Origin: a virus
Direction: 5' to 3' (one strand)
Virus record (IMG/VR): IMGVR_UViG_3300006916_000263
Coordinates: 1-28,955 of that record
DNA: 28,955 bases
The position numbers and the translations under genes were made by a program. The first letter of the stretch is position 1; every line of letters begins with the position of its first letter. Positions 15,241 to 22,391 of the stretch are shown piece by piece. Below the pieces are notes generated by a model. The model saw only the letters and a program-made list of their open reading frames with translations. It did no database searches and was not told the DNA's origin.

Positions 15241-16334
15241 TACTTCTCTATAGTCGCCCATCCAATGTTAGCGTTTTCTACCACTAATAATGCATCGTTA
15301 TATTCTGATGCTATACCTACAAGTATGTTGCCAAAATCTTTAGGTCTAATCTTACCTTTATATTCTCCTACTTGTGTGCAGCTTTCTAAATCAAATATAT
15401 GAAAAGCAGAATAGTCAGTAGCATCTCCTCTGGCAACATCGGCTACTACCATATATGACTTAGAGTAGTCTACTCCTTCCCAAATCCATAAATTACTATC
15501 AACCCCTCTTCTTTCCATTGGATCTTTTTCATATGTCTTTTCATAATATAACATATCTTCTGGTTCAAATACTGTATCACCAGAACTTAAAAAGTCACAG
15601 TCACATTCTTGACCGGCCATACGAGGACCTAAGTCAGCATCTTGTTGATCTCTCCATGATTGATCTCTTTCAGGATGTACCGTCCAAGGTAATCTTATAG
15701 GTAAAAAACTATTTTCTCCAGTTTCAGCTTTTTCCCAAGTTAAATGGAACCAGTTACCAATACCGTTTGGAGTTGATAAAGCTAAACATTGTCCACCGGT
15801 AGCTAAGGTTTGTTGTGCTGCAGTAAATGTCTCGTCAATATTATCTATAAACGCTGCCTCATCTATAAGCAGCAATGATACTGCTTCCGATCTTGCAGCA
15901 TCTGAATTAGATGATTTAGCAGCTATTCTAGAACCATTTTTTAATCTTAGAGATAATTTGTTTTTCTCTACTGATTTTAGTCTTAACCACTTAGGTAATT
16001 GATCGTACATAAAGATTACCTTAGTTACAAGGTTACGTGCAGTAGATTGAGTAGTAGCTAATGCTAGTATGTTTTTATCTTTATGGAATACCATTAACCA
16101 TAGACTGTAAGCAGCTGATAAAGTAGATATTCCTAGCTGTCTAGACTTAAGAGTAATGATATATTGCTGGTCTTTAAAATGCTGAAGTACTTTTTCCTGA
16201 AAAGGATATAAAGCAAATAGTATACGTCCACGAGTAGGGTGCTGTATATAACAGTACTTTTTCATGAAGTAGATAGGATCTTTTGCACATTTAAGATATT
16301 CTTGTGCAATTATCTTTTTTATATTCTGACTCAT
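15240..16334 (-). CDS. gp17: Terminase large subunit, ATPase domain and start of the nuclease domain
   Basis: This 364-residue part holds the DNA-packaging motor ATPase. A Walker A-type loop reads TLKSRQLGIST (61-71). The usual GK(T/S) lysine is replaced by Ile69, while K63 lies at the start of the loop, as in lambda gpA. Walker B is LLLIDEAAF (154-162, acids D158/E159), and the coupling motif is LSTPNG (186-191). The nuclease domain begins with VVADVARGDATD (first metal acid D299) and VVENANIG (second acid E353). The frame then stops at IGWATIEK, and the remaining nuclease acid is in the next frame. It starts 2 bp after the nuclease-like gene upstream and has no Shine-Dalgarno sequence. Confidence 0.93.
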   Translation of the reverse strand: MSQNIKKIIAQEYLKCAKDPIYFMKKYCYIQHPTRGRILFALYPFQEKVLQHFKDQQYIITLKSRQLGISTLSAAYSLWLMVFHKDKNILALATTQSTARNLVTKVIFMYDQLPKWLRLKSVEKNKLSLRLKNGSRIAAKSSNSDAARSEAVSLLLIDEAAFIDNIDETFTAAQQTLATGGQCLALSTPNGIGNWFHLTWEKAETGENSFLPIRLPWTVHPERDQSWRDQQDADLGPRMAGQECDCDFLSSGDTVFEPEDMLYYEKTYEKDPMERRGVDSNLWIWEGVDYSKSYMVVADVARGDATDYSAFHIFDLESCTQVGEYKGKIRPKDFGNILVGIASEYNDALLVVENANIGWATIEK

Positions 16335-16336
16335 AA

Positions 16337-17320
16337 CTAATCTTCTTCTCTTTCTCCTGAAGAAGTTGATTTTCCAAAAATAGACATAAAATCAACTTTT
16401 ATTTCCCCAGCTGAAATAGTAACTTTATCAAAAATATCTTGTTTAAGTTGGGCAAAATCAATTAAAAAGAAATAAATTTCACCAGACTCTAATACTGAAG
16501 CTATATAATTTTTATTACCTGGTTTAATTTTAAGTTTTTCTTCTGCTATTTTACCTATCATTCTTGATGCAGCCATTCTAGGAGATTTCGGGCTTCCTAA
16601 ATATCTTTCTACGAACTCTACTTTTTCTTTAATTGATCTTATAAGCTCAAACTGATCTGCTGATTCTAAAAGAGCTGGTGAATCTTTTAATTTAAAAAAA
16701 TATTCAAATGCTCCTTCTAATTCAACAGGTCTGAAACTCGTCGGTCTTACAACCTTACCTTTATCCTCTAATCTAAGTACTGCGCTCAAAGCTTGAATAC
16801 CAAAAATAATAGTGAGTGCTCTTAAATTAGATTTCTGATCTCCAAATTTACCTAAAGTAATTTTTCCATTATGTGTTCCATAAGATTTTACTTCAGTTTT
16901 AATAGTACCTATGCTTAAATCAGGATCTGCATCATCGTGATTTGCTTTAGTAACTACAGGGTTTTTTTGAAAATTATATAACCAGTATAAAGCTAGCTCT
17001 CCAGGACCTACTGTATTATTTCCTGCATTGTTATTAAAAAGTTCTTTCCATACTTTTTTATCGTTCTCGTTAGTAATAGTCAATACTCCAGACTGTGTTG
17101 GAGCTTCATAGCTTCCTTCAGCTGCGGGTATTTGACTATCGAAAGCTTTTTCTAATGCTGCAGGAAAATCAATAGCTTCTGATAAAACAGGTTTAGTGTC
17201 TAGTTCTAGCTCTTTAAAAAGGTCTTCTAATATAGCTTTATCTTCAGCATTATCCATAGATGGAGTACCTGTTTTAGATCTCCAAGCCCACTCTGTATAT
17301 AATTTATCTATTAAGTTCAT
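16337..17320 (-). CDS. Putative PD-(D/E)XK-fold protein next to the terminase (327 aa)
   Basis: The N-terminus MNLIDKLYTEWAWRSKTGTP then MDNAEDKAILEDLF looks like a short conserved block seen at the start of diverse marine phage proteins. The core has a restriction-endonuclease-like arrangement: GPGELALYWLY (E108), then DDADPDLSIGTI (D134) and KTEVKSYG (E143-V-K145). This is the E...D...ExK layout of the PD-(D/E)XK superfamily. The rest is helical and the C-terminus is polar. It is in the place just upstream of gp17 where T4 has the small terminase gp16, but it does not look like gp16. Coupling on both sides (TAATG upstream, 2-bp gap downstream) implies expression with the packaging motor. 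The nuclease call is inferred from motif spacing alone. Confidence 0.65.
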   Translation of the reverse strand: MNLIDKLYTEWAWRSKTGTPSMDNAEDKAILEDLFKELELDTKPVLSEAIDFPAALEKAFDSQIPAAEGSYEAPTQSGVLTITNENDKKVWKELFNNNAGNNTVGPGELALYWLYNFQKNPVVTKANHDDADPDLSIGTIKTEVKSYGTHNGKITLGKFGDQKSNLRALTIIFGIQALSAVLRLEDKGKVVRPTSFRPVELEGAFEYFFKLKDSPALLESADQFELIRSIKEKVEFVERYLGSPKSPRMAASRMIGKIAEEKLKIKPGNKNYIASVLESGEIYFFLIDFAQLKQDIFDKVTISAGEIKVDFMSIFGKSTSSGEREED

Positions 17321-18075
17321 TATGATGGTTCTTCGCCTGCTTCGAAGTCAACAGGTTCACCAGATAAATCAGCTCCTCCTTCGTCATCAGGGAATCCACC
17401 TCCGGCGTCATCTCCTCCTGCATCATCAGCGGTATCAGCACCTCCTCCAGCGTCATCCCCTCCAGGAAAGTCTCCTCCGCCTCCACCACCGCCACCGGTG
17501 TCAGCGCCAAAGTCTCCTCCTTCTCCGCTCTCTTCTTCACCTCCAGACCCCATTGGAGCCTCTCTGTAAAGTACTTCTAATTTATCTAATGCTTGTTGAT
17601 ATTCGGATATATTATTTAGGTAATATCTTTTACCCATGATAGTTGCTTGAAATCCTTCTCCCATCCATTTTAAAGTATAATCTTGTCCATTTTTAAGATT
17701 AATTCTAAATGAAGATGGTCTTGGAGATACCCAATCAATACTATCTATAAATTCTTTAAAATCTTCTGTATGAAGTTTAATTAAAGCAGCTTTTACTGTA
17801 GGAAACTTACCTAATATTTTATCTGTGGCATCTTCAAGAACTGTGTCTTTAGGTGCATCCATATCAGGTTCTTCTTCTGGTTCTGGTTCTTCAGCTTCAT
17901 TTTGCTGAATAAGAGGTCTTATGTTATCATCAGATACGCTATGATCGTTATCACCAACGTTATACTCTGGTTTGTTTAGTCCAGGATTATCATCTTCTAA
18001 TTCGTCTAATAAAGACTCTTTAAGAACTTCGAAGTATGCTTCTTCTATAATATTTTTAAGCTTGCTCTTTTTCAT
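17320..18075 (-). CDS. Virion-associated protein with a Gly/Asp-rich tail (251 aa)
   Basis: It starts MKKSKLKNIIEEAYFEVLKE, a basic amphipathic helix resembling the capsid-targeting-like peptides in this window. A polar acidic linker leads to a compact domain at about 85-170 with FPTVKAALIKLHTEDFKEFI, DWVSPRPSSFRINLKNGQ and MGKRYYLNNISEYQQALDKL. This looks conserved, but its function is unknown to me. Residues about 175-251 are a low-complexity tail of Gly, Asp, Glu and Ala, including a run of eight glycines. The ATG lies 20 bp inside the preceding gene, and the stop overlaps the next start as TAATG. Confidence 0.7.
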   Translation of the reverse strand: MKKSKLKNIIEEAYFEVLKESLLDELEDDNPGLNKPEYNVGDNDHSVSDDNIRPLIQQNEAEEPEPEEEPDMDAPKDTVLEDATDKILGKFPTVKAALIKLHTEDFKEFIDSIDWVSPRPSSFRINLKNGQDYTLKWMGEGFQATIMGKRYYLNNISEYQQALDKLEVLYREAPMGSGGEEESGEGGDFGADTGGGGGGGGDFPGGDDAGGGADTADDAGGDDAGGGFPDDEGGADLSGEPVDFEAGEEPS

Positions 18076-20572
18076 TATCTGTTGGTTCTTCTTTTGAGAT
18101 AGCTCTCAATTTATTTAATACTTGACTTAATCCACTGTGCTGAGAAAAGTCATTGCTTCCTTTTTCGTTAAATTGATTAAAAACAGAAATCAAAGCAGAT
18201 GCCATAGTTTGAGCATTTTTAATATTTTGATTATATCCTTTTCTAATCATGTCTGGGATTGGTTTAGCTTCTGCTTCGTATAAATCTGCATCTTCATCTA
18301 CATCTAATTCTTGTCCCTTTCCTATGTTAGATACTCTATCATCTTCTTTATCTAGTAACTCTTTTTTCTTGATATTAAGTTTTTTTAGTAAATCAACAAC
18401 ATCTTTCTTTTTATCAGGATCGCTTCCGTCTTTAACTTTTTTATAAACTTCTAACGCTCTTTTTATATTTACAAGAACTTTATCTAACTCAGATTCTTCA
18501 GTTACGATTTCTTTTACAGCTCCACCTATTTGAATTTCAACACCGTAGCTGTCAGCAATGTGTTCTAATAACTCAATAACAGCTTCGCTTTCATCAATAT
18601 CTCCATCTGATACTAATTCGTCTATTGCAGGTTGAATATAGGTCTTTAAAAAATAGCTAGTACCTCTAACTTCATCTAATTCTCCTCTAGCTGCATCATT
18701 TATTTTTTTAATATGATCTTCTATATAATATAAATCTTCTCCTCTGTGGTTTGCATCTAATCCTATTTCAGCTCCTAATTCATATATATCAGAGGCAATA
18801 TTGATAGCTTTCTGTAAATGTTTTTTTGCTTTATCGCTATCTTTTAAAGCTACTTTTTCTATTTTAAACAATACATCATGAAGCTTGGCTAGTCCGGCTA
18901 ATTTAACTTGTTCTTTAACAGAAGGTACACCGTCAGTATATTCTCCTGCCATTATGTCTTTAAATAATTTAGTAGCTCCTGGGCATATATCAAAATGTTT
19001 AGTCTGATATCCATAAACATCTATTTCAGAAGTATCAGCTTCTCCTAATGGAAGTCCATCGTCATCGTATCCTCTTTCATACTCTTCCTCATCGTCTTTT
19101 TGAGCTTGATCAGCATCGTAATAGTCATCTTCTTCTCTTCTTCTTTGCATATAATCAGTATCTGCTGAAGGACTGCTGTGTAGTTTATTATACCATGCTT
19201 CGAATTCAGGATCTCTATCTAGTTGAGCAGTTAACTCAGGTGACATAGCATCTAAACCGCCATAGTCCACCATATCTAATTCTTTCTCAGCGTCCTTTGG
19301 ATCTTTAACGTATTTTAAAATAATTTGAAGTAAATCATCCATGCTTTCGTCATCGAAGACTGTTGGTTGTTCTTCTTTCAAATATCCTAATTGTTTAGCA
19401 TACTTGTATCTTAATCTATCATCATCACCAGGTCTTTTACCGAAAGTATAATTAGGATCTCTTCTAACTGAAATGTCAATATCACTAGCAGCTTTAGAGC
19501 CTAATTTTTCTATATCGCTAAATCCTAGTGCATCTTCTGCTACCTTTTTTAAAGGGGTTAATTTACCGTCTTTAAATTTATGAGGTACTCCTTTATGCAT
19601 AATATATTTACCTTTATGAGGTTCATCTGCTGCAAGTTTTGCTTTAAGGTCTGGTCTAGTTTCTCTACCTTTAGAGATAGTTTTACTTCTACCTTGACCA
19701 GTTCCAAAGCCCATTGGTTTACCTTCATTTTTACCAATCATCTTCATAATCTTTTTTAATTTTTCTCTTTCGTCAGCTGTCAATCTTTTATATGCTTGGT
19801 TTTCATGATCTTCTGGAGATCCAGGTTTAATATTTTTATGTGGTAGCATTTCGTTTAAAGATTTAAAATATTTTAACATTTCGTTTTTGACTATGTCTTT
19901 ATTAACAACAGCTTCTCCAGAAGGTTTAACACCAACATCAGCTATCTCTCTATCGTAAGACTGGTCTATTAAGTATACAGAATCTCCTCTTATGTCAAAT
20001 CTGTATGATTCTTCATTATCGTTTTTATATATAACGTGAACGGTAAAAAGCTGAGGAGTGGTAGGGCTTAAAGCAGATGTATAAATGTCCTTAATTTTAG
20101 CCGAATTTATTTCTCCTCCAAACTCTATAGCAGCTTTTGCAACTGCTTTACCAACCTCTCTAGCTATTGCTATTAATTCATCTCTAGAAAACTTTAATTG
20201 GCTTTCTTCTTCTAGGGTATCCCCGCCTAAACTAGGAATATTAGTATCAAGAATATCATCAGTAAGCCTTTGATCTTCTATATACTGTAAAGCAAGTTTT
20301 TCATACTGTTTCCAAGAATCTTTTGTAAAATAGAAAAAAGTACCTTCTTTATCGTCGTTATACTGAACTTTTAAATCAAGAAATGTAGTTAAAATATTAT
20401 CAAGTATATTAACATCGTCCTTTTTAACCTTAATATAGTACATATTATCAGGAGCTTCGTTGGTAAGGTTTACATCATACCCTTGATCGGATAATTCTTT
20501 TGCTTTGTTCTTATCGTCTGTATTGATTACCCCTTTATCTTGTTCCTCTTTGAGTTTCTCTTTATAGGCCAT
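18056..20572 (-). CDS. Large acidic phage protein of unknown function (838 aa)
   Basis: I choose the ATG at 20572 (MAYKEKLKEEQDKGVINTDD). The frame runs on to an ATG at 20611, but that start would place the promoter box at 20583-20592 inside the gene. Visible parts are an N-terminal alpha/beta region (about 1-110), a helical stretch with SRDELIAIAREVGKAVAKAA, a beta-rich module containing FTVHVIYKNDNEESYRFDI, a basic linker with KGKYIMHKGVPHKFKDGKLT, a very acidic Asp/Tyr-rich segment, and a helical module opening YQTKHFDICPGATKLFKDIM. I recognise no catalytic motif. Several L-x-E/A sites (LYEAEA, LGEA) could be cleaved by gp21. It heads the unit that includes the terminase. Confidence 0.7.
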   Translation of the reverse strand: MAYKEKLKEEQDKGVINTDDKNKAKELSDQGYDVNLTNEAPDNMYYIKVKKDDVNILDNILTTFLDLKVQYNDDKEGTFFYFTKDSWKQYEKLALQYIEDQRLTDDILDTNIPSLGGDTLEEESQLKFSRDELIAIAREVGKAVAKAAIEFGGEINSAKIKDIYTSALSPTTPQLFTVHVIYKNDNEESYRFDIRGDSVYLIDQSYDREIADVGVKPSGEAVVNKDIVKNEMLKYFKSLNEMLPHKNIKPGSPEDHENQAYKRLTADEREKLKKIMKMIGKNEGKPMGFGTGQGRSKTISKGRETRPDLKAKLAADEPHKGKYIMHKGVPHKFKDGKLTPLKKVAEDALGFSDIEKLGSKAASDIDISVRRDPNYTFGKRPGDDDRLRYKYAKQLGYLKEEQPTVFDDESMDDLLQIILKYVKDPKDAEKELDMVDYGGLDAMSPELTAQLDRDPEFEAWYNKLHSSPSADTDYMQRRREEDDYYDADQAQKDDEEEYERGYDDDGLPLGEADTSEIDVYGYQTKHFDICPGATKLFKDIMAGEYTDGVPSVKEQVKLAGLAKLHDVLFKIEKVALKDSDKAKKHLQKAINIASDIYELGAEIGLDANHRGEDLYYIEDHIKKINDAARGELDEVRGTSYFLKTYIQPAIDELVSDGDIDESEAVIELLEHIADSYGVEIQIGGAVKEIVTEESELDKVLVNIKRALEVYKKVKDGSDPDKKKDVVDLLKKLNIKKKELLDKEDDRVSNIGKGQELDVDEDADLYEAEAKPIPDMIRKGYNQNIKNAQTMASALISVFNQFNEKGSNDFSQHSGLSQVLNKLRAISKEEPTDNEKEQA

Positions 20573-20582
20573 ATTATATACG

Positions 20583-20592
20583 TATATAAATA
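20583..20592 (-). promoter_or_regulatory. Putative late-type promoter box for the terminase unit
   Basis: The coding strand reads TATTTATATA, then CGTATATAAT and the ATG at 20572, a gap of 10 nt. A second TATTTA stands just upstream. It lies in the 26-bp gap after the CSGH-motif gene and helps decide the start of the 838-aa gene. Confidence 0.6.
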
Positions 20593-20598
20593 AATAGA

Positions 20599-21153
20599 TT
20601 AGTGTTTCCAAATACTCTGAAAAGCATTTTCTAATTCTTTCCAGGCTTTCTTATTATTTTCCTTAACTAAAAATAAGGTAATTTGGTTATCTAATACTAT
20701 ATCTATATTTTTTATATCAATATATGAAAAATCTCCCAGAATTCCTAATACTCCTTGTTTACTATAAGGAGGTATAAAAGAAAGAAAAGACTGTTTATCA
20801 TATAGAAATTTATATGTAGGATGATAAAACTTTACTTTTTCTTGAGTTTCTATATTAGTTAGTTCTAATCCTACTGAATTTATTATGTGTTCTTCTATTT
20901 TTATATTTTGAAATAAATCCTCAAAGTATTCTCCTGGGTAATTATGCCCTGAACACGATGGAGTAGTAGGTATATTATTTTTATGAAGTAATTTTACTAA
21001 AGATAATAAATCTTTATCAACCGTAGAATAATCTAAATTATTAAGAGTATATTCTCTTTCTTGTTCTTTAAAATAGTACCAGTTACTATAATTAGATTTA
21101 TACCAGAATCCTTTATGAAAATCTGTATGAGAGATTAGGTCTGTGCGGAACAT
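20599..21153 (-). CDS. Unknown protein with a TTPSCSGH motif (184 aa)
   Basis: The start at 21153 is chosen because it overlaps the stop of the upstream gene as TAATG. The frame itself extends to 21186. The protein begins MFRTDLISHTDFHKGFWYKS and is rich in aromatic residues. Its most distinctive segment is LHKNNIPTTPSCSGHNYPGE (about 57-76), preceded by a helix. The TTxSCSG pattern recalls the tRNA-modification protein TYW3, but I see no other support for that family. The remainder is alternating helices and strands ending in a helix with AWKELENAF. Function is unknown. Confidence 0.65.
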   Translation of the reverse strand: MFRTDLISHTDFHKGFWYKSNYSNWYYFKEQEREYTLNNLDYSTVDKDLLSLVKLLHKNNIPTTPSCSGHNYPGEYFEDLFQNIKIEEHIINSVGLELTNIETQEKVKFYHPTYKFLYDKQSFLSFIPPYSKQGVLGILGDFSYIDIKNIDIVLDNQITLFLVKENNKKAWKELENAFQSIWKH

Positions 21154-21374
21154 TATTTTTTCTTTCCGCCTTTCATGTTTGCACACCAGTGGTACATCTT
21201 TCCTTTCTCACCGCCGTACTTTTTTGCTTTTGCTCTTAATGAAGATACAGAACCTTTGCAGGATGCTCCTGCTTTTTTTACTCTACCAGGTTTTGATTTA
21301 CCTTTTTTTTTACCGTCTTTGAAATTTTCATCTAAAACTTCTCGTACTAATTGTATAAGTTGAGACCTTTTCAT
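21153..21374 (-). CDS. Small Lys-rich protein with a two-cysteine motif (73 aa)
   Basis: The first 16 residues, MKRSQLIQLVREVLDE, closely resemble the start of the 77-aa head protein (MTRSKLVSLVREVMQE) and end in a possible gp21 site. Then comes a Lys/Gly-rich linker and KKAGASCKGSVSSLRAKAKK, YGGEKGKMYHWCANMKGG. The SCKGSV...KMYHWCANM block is one I associate with marine phage small proteins. The strong positive charge suggests binding to DNA inside the head, which is inference. It abuts the ParB-like gene upstream with no gap and overlaps the next gene by TAATG. Confidence 0.75.
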   Translation of the reverse strand: MKRSQLIQLVREVLDENFKDGKKKGKSKPGRVKKAGASCKGSVSSLRAKAKKYGGEKGKMYHWCANMKGGKKK

Positions 21375-22391
21375 TTAGGATTGAAAGTATTTTCTAGCTA
21401 TAGTTACAAGCTTCGCACCTGCATTCGCTTGGTTTTCAATACCTAGCAGTTCATCTGCAACTTCTGGAGCTGCTGATGTTATAGCACTTTTTATATCTGT
21501 AATGTTACTTGGGTTTATTCCACCGTATAGTGCCATTAATAGAAGTACGGCTCCTTTAACAAATCCAGCAATTTTTTTCCTTTTCTCATCATCTTTAACA
21601 AAAGGCCTAAGTATAAAGTTGATTGGCTTTTCTATGAGAGAATCTGCTTTTTCTGCGGTTTTTACAACAGAGTTATAAGCTTTCTGTAACGTGCCTGGAT
21701 CTTTTTTGATTAAGTCAAATCCGTTTTTCTTTGCAATCGATTGAACAAGTTTATCTATAGCTTTAACTACTCCTGGTGCTCCAAGAGTTACTGCACTAAG
21801 TGTTAGTATACCTATTTCATTTTGCTGTTGTAGTTTTTCAAGCTCTTTTGATGACTTTTCTAATTCTCTTCTTATTTCATCGTCAAGATTTCCTAAAATA
21901 GAAAGATCGATATCATCTTTAGTTTCAAATTCGTTTTCTAAGATTATTGAGCTAAGTTTCATTTGATTTTTTATAGCATTAGTCGAGCTTTCATCTAATA
22001 TATCCTCCGGTACATCAAACATCCAGATAGTAGCTTTACCGTTCTTTGCCATTAAAGCAGTTAATCTGGTATTACCTCCTAATAATTCCTTGTATCCGTC
22101 TGGGTATTTAGCAACGATAGGCATCTCTACTGTGCCTGATTCTATCTGTGCTAAAGTTCTTTTTTGTTTATCTTTATTTAGTTTTTTAAAAGAATCTGGT
22201 TTATTAGCATCTGTGTTATTAATATCTTTAGCTGATGTAATAGTAACTTCTCTACCTTTAGTAGCTAAATCTATCCAATCGTGTTTACCTAATTTTTTAA
22301 ATTCAGGGTAACGTACAGCTTCTTCCCACTCGTAGTCGAAGTTGGGTACTCTATAGGTTAGACCTTCAAGTATAAGCTGTGCTAGTTTCAC
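21375..22391 (-). CDS. ParB-like protein with a C-terminal hydrophobic segment (338 aa)
   Basis: The start is GTG at 22391, one base after the upstream stop codon. The N-terminus MKLAQLILEGLTYRVPNFDY contains a likely gp21 site I-L-E9/G10. A ParB/sulfiredoxin-like domain follows, with IESGTVEMPIVAKYPDGYKE and the signature LLGGNTRLTALMAKNG (103-118). The second half is helical, with KSSKELEKLQQQNEIGILTL and a hydrophobic stretch GFVKGAVLLLMALYGG (about 282-297) that could insert into or cross a membrane. It is the second ParB-like protein in the window, and both begin with capsid-targeting-like peptides. Function is not known. Confidence 0.7.
   Translation of the reverse strand: MKLAQLILEGLTYRVPNFDYEWEEAVRYPEFKKLGKHDWIDLATKGREVTITSAKDINNTDANKPDSFKKLNKDKQKRTLAQIESGTVEMPIVAKYPDGYKELLGGNTRLTALMAKNGKATIWMFDVPEDILDESSTNAIKNQMKLSSIILENEFETKDDIDLSILGNLDDEIRRELEKSSKELEKLQQQNEIGILTLSAVTLGAPGVVKAIDKLVQSIAKKNGFDLIKKDPGTLQKAYNSVVKTAEKADSLIEKPINFILRPFVKDDEKRKKIAGFVKGAVLLLMALYGGINPSNITDIKSAITSAAPEVADELLGIENQANAGAKLVTIARKYFQS

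Noticed and set aside
17304-17540. A 78-residue minus-strand frame overlapping the Gly/Asp tail
   Set aside because: It is a frame-shifted reading of the same low-complexity DNA and has no recognisable features. The in-frame gene explains the region.
17196-17639. A 147-residue plus-strand frame rich in Leu, Arg and His
   Set aside because: It is opposite the Gly/Asp-rich tail of the 251-aa protein and owes its length to that biased composition. No start context or motif supports it.
18056-20611. Start of the large acidic protein at the ATG at 20611
   Set aside because: It would place the promoter box at 20583-20592 inside the gene and add a Tyr/Ile/Leu-rich leader encoded by that AT-rich DNA. 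The ATG at 20572 fits the spacing of the other units.
20599-21186. Start of the CSGH-motif protein at 21186
   Set aside because: The extra 11 residues lie inside the small basic protein gene, while the ATG at 21153 overlaps that gene's stop as TAATG, the coupling form used throughout.
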